A stretch of DNA of 64,000 nt from NCBI GenBank assembly GCA_030522415.1, contig CM060121.1:19700642-19764641 (forward strand), given 5' to 3'. Below the pieces are notes generated by a model. It did not search any database and was not told where the DNA came from. It saw only the letters and a program-made list of their open reading frames with translations. The DNA is from Channallabes apus (taxonomy: Eukaryota; Chordata; Actinopteri; Siluriformes; Clariidae). The position numbers were made by a program, and so were the translations under genes. Below, in pieces: positions 1 through 12,985 of the stretch. The stretch's first letter is position 1, and each line of letters begins with the position of its first letter.

Positions 1-1352
1 TTCCCCTACAGGGCGGAAATGTGGAAACGAGTCAACCACCAATGCTACTTAATGTGGACATCTCATCATTTGACATAATAGTTTAATGAAATAAAGGGCA
101 TTTTTAAACTCCGTCTAGGTATGAGAGGATGGCAGTGTTCTCACTGATGACTTTGTACTTATCAGGTAAACTTTCTGGCTACACTTTTGGTCAAATGCAA
201 TTGGACAGAATCCACCGAGATTGTAGTGCCATCTTGTGGAGAACATAAAAACATCTTTTTATCCAAAATATAAATCCTATGCTGCCACCTAGCTTGTACT
301 ATAGAACATAGCTTTAAGAAATCCTGGTCCTGGATGATATTTCTTATGGCATTTCAATCCTGCTTTTGGTAACACTTAATTAGGATTGTCCTCTTTTAAC
401 AGTCCACCAACAGTCAAACAATCAAGGTTACCTGTAGACTGTTATAAAGGAATTTCAACAGATTAAAATTTTTGCAGCAACATAATATATTTAAACCTTT
501 GAGTTTTTTTTAAACAACAACTCTTCCTTGTTGGTAAAGTGAATTAATTATTATTATTATTAAAAAAATTATCTAATACGCTTCACAATAAATCTTATAA
601 ACCTTATTATAGTATTATAACAGTCACCTGATAATTACCACAGAATTAATTAATTAATTAAAAAGTTTCTGGATGTTAAACTTTTATACACTTATAGATA
701 CATTTCCATTTTCTGGAAGATCTGCCAAACAAGTTAGCTCCTGTTATCACTTACATTATAGAAACTAGGCTACTTGTGCAAACTATATATGATTACATAA
801 TTTACAGCCGCCTTACAGCCAACAAAAAGGCTGCTCATTATCTTGCACCATCTGTAGGTGCTGCTATTCATGTTTGCACAGCTTGTTCACATATAAATAT
901 TCCTCATAAATAGTATTAATCAGAAACTACTCAATCACACCCCCTGTTTCTCTTTATTAATATTCATAACATATTTACATGACTTCATTTAGCATTGTCA
1001 CAGCACGCACATCCCCAAACCCAAACAAAGCTGTGAAATTAAACAGCTGATGTGACAGCTAGCATACATGTCCATCATGCATTGCATCTTAACCCTTTTT
1101 CTTGATAATTAAGTATAAATAGATTGAGGAGAAATAATAAGACAAATCAGTGCAATTGAGATGAATCATGAGCTCAAATTGAGGCTCATAATCAGTATAA
1201 ACAGAGCCTGAAGATTTGTGGTAACCATTTTCAAAGAATTGCAGACAATGTCCAATCGGATCCATTTTTATTTCAGTCAGGCAAAGCGGAACTCAAATGG
1301 TTATGATGAAATATTTGAAGTGTGTTTGTTAATTTAGATTTTTTTTTCAAGA
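1..1352. other. AT-rich flank, no gene seen
   Basis: This is non-coding sequence beyond the 3' end of the minus-strand fam20c gene. I see short AT repeats (a TTA run near 548-560 and ATTA units near 645-660) and no open frame with protein character. Nothing recognisable as a transposon was found. Confidence 0.5.
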
Positions 1353-1390
1353 CAGCAGGATACTGTTAGCACAGTTATAGTGAAGTTCAA

Positions 1391-1423
<33 letters not shown>

Positions 1424-1442
1424 CACCACCACCACCACCACC

Positions 1443-1519
<77 letters not shown>

Positions 1520-1549
1520 TATTATTATTATCATCATCATCATCATCAT
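1353..1549 (+). repeat. Short interspersed repeat joined to a compound trinucleotide microsatellite
   Basis: Bases 1353-1390 carry a short motif beginning CAGCAGGATACTGTTAGCAC that recurs at 3057-3099. It runs straight into a compound microsatellite at 1390-1549, made of AAT, ACC, ACA, AAT, ATT and TCA blocks. The long poly-Ile/Val/Thr reading frames over this stretch on both strands are artefacts of the triplet repeat. Confidence 0.85.
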
Positions 1550-1879
1550 GTCATCCCTAAAGCTCAATGGCGTAGTTTACATTTTGGATACTAAAAATAA
1601 ATCAGCAGGATGCTCTTACCAACAGCAGAGAAAAATGCAATGCAAATGTGAAAACATAGAAAGCAGATGTGCTGAGTTACCTTGGCAACTAGTTAGACAT
1701 ATACCAGTTGAACAGCATGATGGTTTTAAAGGCAGAATTAGCATAAACGTTGATGATTTAGAACCTGATCTGATTAATCAGAGTGCTGCATTTGACTTAC
1801 TGTACTTGGTAAGTAACTTAGAATGGAAGTTAGTGCTTTGTTTTCTCTTTAATCAACAATCTAGCCAGCTAATTGTGAT
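1550..1879. other. Unique non-coding sequence
   Basis: A reading frame entering from the triplet repeat continues to about 1889 but has no recognisable protein character. The stretch ends in the left target-site copy of the following SINE (1865-1879). Confidence 0.4.
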
Positions 1880-2109
1880 ATTGTTGTAGTTATTACAGCT
1901 GCTTCCATTGCGGGGTTGCCACGGCGGACCATTCGATCCGCACACAACTTCTCAGAGGGTTTTACACCAGACACACTTCCACATTTCATCTCATCTTGGG
2001 TCCGGCATGGCATCCAGTGGCTGGGGTTCAGGCATTGGTTGAGAATTGAACCCAGTCCTTCTGCATGGCCGAATAGAAGCCTACCACTGAGCCACCAATG
2101 CCCGTACAA
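1880..2109 (-). mobile_element. tRNA-derived SINE with target-site duplication
   Basis: Read on the minus strand, the element opens with a tRNA-like head. An A-box-like TGGCTCAGTGGTAGGC is followed by a B-box-like GGTTCAATTCTC. The body includes ATGGTCCGCCGTGGCAACCC, resembling the tail shared by many fish SINEs and L2-type LINEs. It is flanked by CCAGCTAATTGTGAT at 1865-1879 and CCAGCTAACTGTGAT at 2110-2124, a 15-bp duplication with one mismatch, which defines the insertion. A relative with a similar head and core lies at 50806-50975. No functional tRNA is implied. Confidence 0.8.
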
Positions 2110-2124
2110 CCAGCTAACTGTGAT

Positions 2125-3056
2125 GTACCATCTATATTTAACTTTTTTAAAACAGTGAGTTATATACTGTATGTACTATTTTAGATTTACAAATGAAAAA
2201 GAAAACACTACCCTGTACAGCAAAATTGACTTAAAGCTAACAAAGTGTAGCTTTGTTAATTGTTATGGCTGTGAGCTACAGTACCATGTTGAATTGATGC
2301 CATGTGCTGAACTCTGGTTTGAGGAGATGAGTCGAGGGGGTGTTTTTTCCCCTCTATAGTTGGAGGTCAGACTCCCTGAATTTTAGTTGAATGCTGCGTA
2401 ATTCCCACTGTTATTGGGAGGTAGTCTGGTGGGATTGTGAGAATCCGAGAAATGACAAAATACGTATCGATGTCAATAAAGTACACCTGGCAATTTAAAA
2501 ATATTATTACGCGCAAATCATTCAAATGAAAACGAAAAAAAAACATGCCTGCAGTTTAGATAGGGACAGTATATCTCATCCATCGCTGCTTTGTTTATGT
2601 TACTGGCGTCACCCAGCTGTCGCTTTGAGATTGGTGATAATAATCTTTATAGTCTGTAGGTGAATAAGCCAGGACTTGTATGGCTTAGAAATAATTTATT
2701 TAGAGCAAAGTGTCTCTTCAGTTCAGTTTACATAGCTCACCTTAGGAATTACAGTATATACTTGATGCTTTTAGTGAGCCATGCATAGAAAAATTTCTCA
2801 AGTACAGTATTTAATTCTATCAAACACAATGATAGACATAGTATTTGGCCATCTGGTGGCCAAAAGTAAGAATTGCATGTATGTTTTATTTATAAAGCAG
2901 TATTTGTAATGTAAATTCTTACAACACTTTATAAACACTAAAAACATCTTAAGTCAACAGTTGATAAAAGAGCATAAGTAATATATTTTACTAGTCACTT
3001 GATCGAAGACAGAACAGAAAATAATGGTAGAAGAGTTTATTTATTTATTTTTCCAA
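2125..3056. other. Non-coding flank, nothing recognised
   Basis: AT-rich sequence with many CTGTA/TACAG words. A 62-codon frame at 2171-2359 has no recognisable domain and is not called. Confidence 0.4.
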
Positions 3057-3099
3057 CAGCAGGACACTGTTAGCACAGTTATAGTGAAGTTCAACAGGA

Positions 3100-3140
<41 letters not shown>
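3057..3140 (+). repeat. Second copy of the short repeat, ending in (ATT)n
   Basis: Bases 3057-3099 repeat the motif at 1353-1390 (CAGCAGGA, one changed base, then CTGTTAGCACAGTTATAGTG). They lead directly into about 13 ATT units at 3100-3140. Both copies end in a trinucleotide tract, which suggests that the repeat carries a microsatellite tail of its own. Confidence 0.8.
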
Positions 3141-3141
<1 letters not shown>

Positions 3142-4359
3142 CACTACAGATTTTGTAGATATTGTATGTCTGAGCGTATCCTCTTTCTCGTTATCTTGTA
3201 CAGAGAAAGAAGCAATAAAAATATTTATCTGAAAAAAACGAAACCTAAAGGTTTAATAAACAGCATTAACAAACACGAAGAATTACCGTGTAACACATTA
3301 CGTTACACATAATAAGACGGTTTAATTAAACAGACCTTTTCCATATTTTTAAAACAATTTCAGTCATTTCATCTAACATACTTCCTTGCCTACAGTATGT
3401 GCGTATTATGTTTCTATGCGCGATAACTAATTCTTTACTCTGACAAGGTTCGATTTTCAGATATTAACAGCCTAATTTACATATACCTTTGAATGAAGGT
3501 TTCATTAAAGCAAGGTTTGTATAAAAGTTTAATGACTGCCCACAGATTTCCATTATATACGAGGTCTGAGTAAGCAGGTTTCCCATTATTTTCACAGTAC
3601 AGGGAAATGCTAAACTTACTGTTGGTTTTAAGAGCAAATACTGTACAGAAATAATGAATAAGCAAAGGTTTTCACTTGAACAAAAATGAGCTATTCCTTT
3701 AACAAAATGCCCACATACATATATTAAACTGCTTTATGAATATATATAATATAAATATGTAGTTAAGGAGACAGGCAAGAATAGCACGATTCCTTCTGAT
3801 TTCTCACTACATTCCATATTGTACCACACACACACACACACACACATTCAACAGCTTCATTTTTTTTTATTGCACACCATTATGTTTTGCAAACAAGTCT
3901 TCACAGTAACAATGCGTAAGAGAGAGAGGGGAAGAAATAAAAGCATTTTGGCTGTTAAAAACAGCCTTGGGTTCAGTGTAGAGTATTAATAGATATTTAC
4001 ACATACACAATGAAAGCATAGGGAGTTACTCCAGGCTACTCAGCAACGGAAACTGTGCTGTGATCTCACCTCCTCACTGCTGGAAAATGCCACAATCCCC
4101 ATAGGTCGTTAGTCTAGACTTCAGGGTTTGAAGGTCCGGTTGTAATGCATCCAAAAACATTCAAGTATCTCTGTCATTGCACAGGCACATGTTTACACAG
4201 AGACGCACATACACACTGATTTTCATTCATATTTCTGTAGGCTGATGTTTAAATTATACCATGTTTGATACTATTTAAATGTTAATTTATAATAGTAAGT
4301 AAAATACTGTTACACGAATGCATTAATCTTAAAGGTTTGTGAATCATAATGTGACACTT
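3141..4359. other. Non-coding flank with a short (CA)n
   Basis: There is a (CA)n tract near 3825-3846. Several CTGTACAG-type words occur. No gene or recognisable transposon was seen. Confidence 0.4.
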
Positions 4360-4425
4360 ATATAATATAATATAATATAATATAATATAATATAATATAA
4401 TATAATATAATATAATATAATATAA
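4360..4425. repeat. (TATAA)n pentanucleotide microsatellite
   Basis: About 13 uninterrupted TATAA units. The purity suggests a recent, length-variable locus. Confidence 0.95.
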
Positions 4426-4682
4426 CAAACAAGCCCACATAGGGCCGTATTCAGAATTGGGCGACAAGTCTAAGTTGGAAAGTTACACATATTCAGACTC
4501 AGATTATGCATACTCTAGTTCTAATTTCTTTGCCATCTCATACAGGTTATGCAAGTTACCCATACGTGGCTCATTATTTCTCCTATGACGTGTCTAAGAC
4601 AGAGATTTGCGGTATTGTCTCGACCATCACAAATGAACATCAGCATTGGCCTTTAAGCTTGTGAAGATGCACAAAGTTACAA

Positions 4683-5036
4683 GTGATCTAACATAATTTC
4701 ACTCACTCATTCTCTATACTGTTTATACCGAACAGAGTTGCGGGAGACCTGGAGCCCATCCCATGAAACTCAGGGCAAAGGGTGGGGTACACCCTGGACA
4801 GACGGCCAATCAATTGCAGAGCAAAAGCACACACTCACTTACTACAGGCAATTTGGGAACACCAATTAGCCTACACTGTATATCTTTGGCCTGGGGGAGG
4901 AAACTGGAGCTTCTGGAGGAAACCCAGCTCAAGGGAGAACATGCCAACTCCACGCATACTGACCCAAGGGAAGCTTCAATCCCTCACCCTTGGAGGTGCA
5001 AGGCCACAATGCTAACCATTACGCCACCAAGCTGCT
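4683..5036 (-). mobile_element. tRNA-derived SINE, family A, near full length
   Basis: On the minus strand the copy starts near 5036 with a tRNA-like head. A-box-like GGTGGCGTAATGGTTAGCAT is followed by a decayed B-box region. A GC-richer body follows with segments shared by all family A copies (GGTTTCCTCC, GTACACCC, CCTGGAG). It ends near 4683 in a short CTCACTCATTCTCTATAC tail. Other copies lie at 23930-24096, 24156-24536, 39846-40085, 45812-46200 and 61181-61231. This copy is among the more diverged. The overlapping reading frames are not genes. Confidence 0.85.
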
Positions 5037-5040
5037 TGTA

Positions 5041-6988
5041 ACATAATTCAACAATGAAAAATAGAAATTACTAATGTGATAATATATGTCAAGATTGCAA
5101 GCATTTAAAAACATCTAATAGGGGTCTAGTATAATTCTGCACAAACAGGCATAATTAAAATAATAATTATAAAAATAAAAATACTGCAAATTTAGTTTAA
5201 TTTAACAAAACAAAGCTTACAAAACAGCATTTGATCCAGCACATTTACAAATTTTTTCATTTATTTATATATTATTTTTTTTGTGTGAAGATGTTAAATC
5301 AAGGTGATGAACATTTTATGAGATTTTTACTAGTTCTTGATTGTTTAAATTATTAAAAGATTGCCAATGTTTTGGTTTAATTGTAAATATTCATCATCAT
5401 TAACACTTAACTCTGAATATGGCCCATAGTGTCTTGAAATAGAACATTAAATGGAAAAAATTTTGTTTTTCTCCTGTCAGTATGAGGAATGATAAGGGCA
5501 CTCTCTTGGCTTCAGGTTATAGTTTAGGAAACAATTCACAACTACAGTAGTGGTTAAGACTGTTTAAATCTGTTGATGCTGAATCTTCTGAAAGAAAAAC
5601 GGAAGCTAAACTATTTGTGAAGACAGTGACATAATATGTTGAAAAATGTCTAGTAACAAATCTAGAGATACAGATAATTTTCTTCTTCATACAAAACCGC
5701 AAACGCTTTATATATACACACTGATGCAGAGCTGTGTATTCCTCACACTAATTGATGTATTGCAAAAAGAACCAAGAGTGCAGCCAGTTAGAAAGGATCA
5801 GCTTGCCCATCTATGGCACAGAAAAGGACATAGAATTAACAAACCATGGCAGCGTGACATCTGAGAGCAGCAAATGCTCCCCATGCTGAGGAAACAGGTG
5901 CATTCAGCATGGTGTCGCTGACGGGAGGCAGTGCCAAAACAAAAAACACCAATTACAGGCATCCTGCACTCTTCAACCAAGTTCCTACCAAGAGTGCATT
6001 TTTGTATAACCCTAAATGTCATGCTTACTCCTGCGCTGAATAACTCTAATGAGAGAGGAATTGCAGAGTTCACAACATGGAAGGAAAAAAATAAATTAAC
6101 ACTGGATTGACTTTCTATGTAAGCTTTTGAAATCAAATACAAAAAAACAAAACTTGTCACACAAAGATAGGACAGGCGTTGTTTACAAGTCCTCATCAGG
6201 AGGAGCACTGCGCTGCAGTACTACTCTTAAAGCTTAAAATGTATCTTTAGGCAAAATATATCACACGCAGAGCGCAGTTGGCTACAAAGAAAATAAATTG
6301 GCAACCATAAATATATCTATGCTAACTGTAGTAAATAAAGTTAAGCTCTCATTCCTGCATCATACTGGCTAATGCAGTGATCATCTGCTGTGTTCCACAA
6401 TTGAATGGAATTCTGCCTGAAACCTATTCAACATGTCTTCTCCAAAGAACCAGTCTGTTAGATTAGCAGGATCAAGGAACAGGCTTTTATACTACAACAA
6501 AACAGGTGATCACTGCATTATTGACTGAAGGTTTCTCTGTGCTTCTACTAGACATCTTTGTACATTTACCATCTCATTAATACAGTATACTAAAATAATA
6601 CAAATTATTATACAAAATGAATGATTTATTTTGCACAACCAATCACTTAATAAGAAACAGAGTATAACAAAGCTATATGTGCTGCAGCTTTCACCATGGC
6701 TAAAATGCAAGCCAAGGACTTCAAAAGTAAAAAGAAACAAATCAAATAAACATGATATACAATCCCCTGTGCTTGTGGGTAACATCAAAAGAAAAGAAAA
6801 TGGACCTCTTTCCGTAATGCCTCTGGTCTAAAGTCTTAAAGAGTATGTAGACGTACAGTACCAGACATATCCATATGCAGAGTGTCATTTGAGAGGCATT
6901 AGTGGTGAGTCTCTTTGAATTCACTGAATTCAAACGTGTCTCAAGCACGATGTGCCCGAGCCTCATGGTGTTCTAGGTCCAGGTTCCA
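5041..6988 (-). other. Presumed fam20c 3' UTR and downstream flank
   Basis: The fam20c stop codon is at 6989-6991, so the transcript should continue into this stretch on the minus strand. The first clear AATAAA on that strand is at 6625-6630, but the true end is unknown. A 136-codon minus-strand frame at 5798-6208 is Cys/Leu-rich, matches nothing I recognise, and falls where a longer UTR could lie. It is not called as a gene. Confidence 0.45.
6625..6630 (-). terminator. Candidate polyadenylation signal of fam20c
   Basis: The plus strand reads TTTATT, giving AATAAA on the gene's strand about 360 nt after the stop codon. Such hexamers are common in AT-rich DNA and others lie further downstream, so this is only the first plausible site. 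Confidence 0.3.
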
Positions 6989-7235
6989 CTACCTCGCCCG
7001 AGAGGTCTGATAATGCTCCATATCGTCCTCAACTACAGCGCTGTAGCCCTCCTTCTCCACGCACTCGGCCAGCACATTTAGAGCCAGGCGGAGGCGCCGG
7101 TCCAGGGCCTGCAGGTGTGGCCTAATGAGTATGGGAGAAAGGCGGTCACGCAAAAGAGACTCCTCCATCAGTGAGCTCAGCTGGTACTCCTCCTTAGCCA
7201 GCAGCTGAAGGCGCAGGTAGGTGGACCTCCTCACC
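6989..7235 (-). CDS. fam20c: fam20c terminal coding exon
   Basis: Last coding exon of the FAM20C kinase. It begins after a CCCTCCTAG acceptor. Its first base completes an Arg codon begun in the previous exon (AG|G), and 81 further residues follow to a TAG at 6989-6991. It opens with [17 protein letters not shown], the strongly conserved C-lobe helix of FAM20C, and continues with [15 protein letters not shown]. The tail, ending HYQTSRAR, is the variable end typical of the family. The GTG at 7234 is an internal Val codon, not a start. The match to FAM20C rather than FAM20A or FAM20B rests on remembered family sequence and is strong. Which teleost duplicate it is (fam20ca or fam20cb) cannot be settled here. 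Confidence 0.95.
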
Positions 7236-7407
7236 CTAGGAGGGACCGAGGGGCATCAGAGAAGAGATGGAAATGCAGAGGTAGTGAAAGACAAATGCAT
7301 GATGAATAGTTATGTCAGAAAAGCAAAGGAAACATACCGTACAGTACAGACAAAAAAATGGGTAAGCAAATGGGTAAATGGGTATGGGTAAAAAAAGATA
7401 CTCTTAC

Positions 7408-7467
7408 CTGCAGCATTGACTCAAGGGCACCAAGATTGACATTTCATCATGTGAGTGTTTTCCAAAT
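7408..7467 (-). CDS. fam20c: fam20c coding exon, segment after the metal-binding loop
   Basis: A 60-nt exon between a CTCAACAG acceptor and a GTAAGA donor. It supplies the third base of a Gly codon, then FGKHSHDEMSILVPLSQCC, then the first two bases of an Arg codon. It continues the activation-loop region directly after the LDNGRG metal-binding motif. The paired cysteines are conserved in the family and are expected to form disulphides in the Golgi lumen. The Ser in PLSQCC replaces the Gln I recall in the human protein, a conservative change. The length is a multiple of three, so skipping would keep the frame but delete the motif. Confidence 0.95.
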
Positions 7468-8665
<1,198 letters not shown>

Positions 8666-8827
8666 TTATGCAGACTTGATTTTTTGCTTCTTTTTAGACG
8701 TTGTTGTGCCTATTTGTTGGTCAGGATGGCAAAATAGACAAAACAAAATAAAAAGTGTTAATTTAATTGACAGAGCTAAAATTTTTATTTTTTTTTGCAT
8801 TGGGTTTTGGACTGCTACAAAACTTAC

Positions 8828-8937
8828 CCATTAGGAAGTCAAAGATGGTCATGTCCATGATATCCAGCAGACGGGTGCCATGGTCATAGGGTGGAGTCTG
8901 CTTTACTTCATCACAGTAATCTGGATCCACTTCCCAC
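8828..8937 (-). CDS. fam20c: fam20c coding exon (WEVDPDYC ... DFLM)
   Basis: A 110-nt exon encoding 36 whole codons: [20 protein letters not shown], then [16 protein letters not shown]. The TPPYD...[15 protein letters not shown] stretch leads into the catalytic loop of the next exon and is nearly invariant in FAM20C. The single Cys is one of the conserved luminal cysteines. The acceptor is TTTTCCTAAG, a slightly weak form, and the donor is GTAAGT. Split codons on each side restore Glu and Gly. Confidence 0.96.
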
Positions 8938-10595
<1,658 letters not shown>

Positions 10596-12200
10596 TATTG
10601 TTAATTGTACAACAGTCCGCACTGACCAAGCTGACAGGTTGGACGAGAGGCATTCCACGAATGGTAATAATGGACAGGTAACAGCACTGGAGACGTTTAA
10701 CTATACACCGCGTTTCAAATTATTATTCAAATTGGATATAAGTGTCATAAACATTAAATGTTTAATTTTTAAATTAAACTCATGGATGGTGTTGTGTCTC
10801 AGGGCTCTTTGGATTACTGAAATGAATCTCAGACACGTGTGAAAGTTTGCCAGATAATCCCAATTAAAGGAAAAGTACTGAAGAAGGTTGTTCTACATTA
10901 TTAAGCAGGCCACAGGTTTCAAGCAATATGGGAAAGAAAAGGGATCTCTCTGCTGCCGAAAAGTGTCAAGTATTGCAATACCTTGGACAAGGTATAAAAA
11001 CATTAGATATTTCATGAAAACTTAAGCGTGATCATCGTACTGTGAAGACATTTGTGGCTGATTCAGCGCACAGACAGGTTCGTGCAGATAAAGGAAGAAT
11101 GAAGGTTTCTGCAAGACAAATTCATCGGATTAAGAGAGCAGCTGGTGAAATGCCATTACAAAGCAGCAAACAGATATTTGAAGCTGCTGGTGCCTCTGGA
11201 GTCCCGCGAACCTCAAGGTGTAGGATCGTTTAAAGGCTTGCAGTTGTGCATAAACCTACTATTCGGCCACCCCTAATCAATGCTCACAAACAGAAACGGT
11301 TGCAGTGGGCCCAGGCATACATGAAGACAAGTTTTTAAACAGTCTTGTTTACTGATGAGTGTCGTGCAACTCAGGATGGTCCAGATTAATGGAGTAGTGG
11401 ATGGTTGGTGGGTGGTCACCATGTCCCAACAAGTCTGCGACGTCAACAAGGAGGTGCCGGAGGCATGTTTTGGGCCGGAATCATGGGGAGAGAGCTGGTA
11501 CTGTAGGCCGTTTTAGGGTCCCTGAAGGTGTGAAAATGACCTCTGCAAAGTATATTGACTGACCCCTTTCTTCCATGGTACAAAAAGAAGAACCGTGCCT
11601 TCCGTAACAAAATCATCTTCATGCACGACAATGCACCATCTCATGCTGCAAAGAATGAGATGTGTCACTGGCTGCTATGGGAATAAAAGATGAGAAACTC
11701 ATAGTGTGGCCACCATCCTCCCCTGACCTCAAATCCATTGAAAACCTTTGGAGCATCCTCAAGGAAAAGATCTATGAGGGTGGGAGGCAGTTTGGTTCAA
11801 AACAGCAGCTCTGTGAGGCTATTCTGACATCCTGCAAAGAAATTCAAGTCAAGAAACTGTCCAAAACTCTGTTGTGCATAATAATTTGGAACAGTGCATT
11901 TTCATTTTTTATTTTTGAAATAAATATTGTTATCATTAGGTTGTTTGTTCAATAAAATTCTAATTATACCCTAATAGTTGATTACTTGAAAATGATACTA
12001 ACTGTCATTTGCATTGACTTATTATGAAAATTAGGGAAAGATATCATTTGCGTAATAATTTGGAACATGGTGCATGTATCATTCTGCGTCCCTTGAATAA
12101 CAATAACTGTCAGTCGCAGCATGGGTGAAAACATGTTGGTATTATCCATAGTACTAAGAAGAGAGCAGCATGCACAACCAGTCACAGAAGCACTAATAAC
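10596..12200 (+). repeat. Interspersed repeat split by a Tc1-like insertion
   Basis: Bases 10596-10705 and 12073-12200 match the single stretch at 51071-51260. Shared words include CTGACCAAG, GGCATTC, TAACAGCACTGGA, TTTAACTATA, TGTATCA, GAGAGCAGC and CAGAAGCAC. This copy is interrupted exactly at a TA by the element at 10706-12072. The family of the host repeat is unknown to me. Confidence 0.75.
10706..12072 (+). mobile_element. Tc1/mariner-like transposon with broken transposase
   Basis: The ends read CACCGCGTTTCAAATTATTA on the left and, from the minus strand, CACCATGTTCCAAATTATTA on the right. These are terminal inverted repeats next to a TA (10704-10705) and a CA, probably a mutated TA (12073-12074). 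A transposase frame starts near 10928 (MGKKRDLSAAEKCQVLQYLG) with a paired-type helix-turn-helix region. Remnants of a DDE catalytic triad are visible: LFTDE near 11350, FMHDNAPSH near 11620, and SPDLKSIENLW near 11715-11750. Several in-frame stops and frameshifts make it inactive. It lies antisense to fam20c, inside an intron. Confidence 0.9.
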
Positions 12201-12329
12201 AACAACAAAAAAATCTGATTATGTTATGTAATCAAAAAAACACTTAAAAAAAAAAATTAATAATTGCTTATAAGTCCTTCTAAGTCTTTCAAATCGTCTC
12301 TCTCAACCATCCCTGTTCATTTATTTACG

Positions 12330-12720
12330 GTTACAAAGCTAACAAGCTCCTAACACAAGGCTTCCAAAATGTCCCTTGTTAATTACACTAACTCTGTCTG
12401 TCGCCAACTCTGCCAATTGTGGTTAGTTATTCTCGCCAGTTGTGGAAGAATGTGTATCGGCGGAACAGAATAACTGGTTAAATAAAGAAACAAACCATAA
12501 TCTGCTTATAATAAATTATGTATGTGGAGCTGTTGTATACAAGCAACATTACACTCAAGGACATGCTGTTGTGCTAAATATCAGCACAGCTGTAATGCCT
12601 TTGGTGTTCAGGCCGTGCTGAAATTTATCACAACAGCACTCTTGTGTGATATTATTCATTATAACATGTCCCAATGGATTATAATAGTTGTACTATTTCT
12701 CTCCACAGTTCCATGTAAGT
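12330..12720 (+). repeat. Unclassified interspersed repeat, copy 1
   Basis: Shares blocks with 16195-16700: CAAAGCTAAC, TCCTAACACAA, CTGGTTAAATAAAGAAACA, TAATCTG, CACTCAAGG and CAGCTGT. The order of blocks is kept while spacing differs, as expected for two old copies of one element. The family was not identified. Confidence 0.65.
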
Positions 12721-12869
12721 AAAAGTAAAAGGCAATAGAAAAAATATATTTTCAGCAATATAGAAAATTTGAACATGGAAGACTGAAACAAATCAGAGAT
12801 TGCTGAGCACTGCTTACAACTTTGCATCAGTATAAATAAGTGAAGGATGGGTATGCTGGATGCTGTTAC

Positions 12870-12985
12870 CTGGAGAGATAAAGAATGTCCGCCAGAGCTT
12901 CTTGTCCCGGGTCACATCTCGAATCTCCCGAGTCATATTTACCAATCTACCAGCCACCGGTGGAACCCGCCTGAAATCTAGAATT
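12870..12985 (-). CDS. fam20c: fam20c coding exon ([13 protein letters not shown])
   Basis: A 116-nt exon with 38 whole codons: [15 protein letters not shown], then [20 protein letters not shown], then ISP. The [13 protein letters not shown] motif follows the helix that carries the conserved Glu. NMT is a conserved N-glycosylation sequon. The acceptor is a T-rich TTTTTAG and the donor GTAACA. The left split codon (AG|A) gives Arg and the right one (G|CC) gives Ala. Confidence 0.96.

Noticed and set aside
1334..1889. Reading frames rich in Ile, Val and Thr on both strands
   Set aside because: They are translations of the compound trinucleotide microsatellite at 1390-1549.
1880..2109. Functional tRNA gene suggested by A- and B-box-like motifs
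   Set aside because: The cloverleaf cannot be completed and the element has a SINE tail and target duplication. The same applies to 50806-50975 and 45812-46200.
5798..6208. 136-codon minus-strand frame downstream of fam20c
   Set aside because: No recognisable domain, and the Cys/Leu/Phe-rich composition is typical of chance frames. It probably falls in or near the 3' UTR.
7234..7234. Start codon for a free-standing minus-strand gene at the terminal fam20c exon
   Set aside because: The codon is GTG and is preceded by a splice acceptor. The protein continues from the upstream exon, so it is an internal Val.
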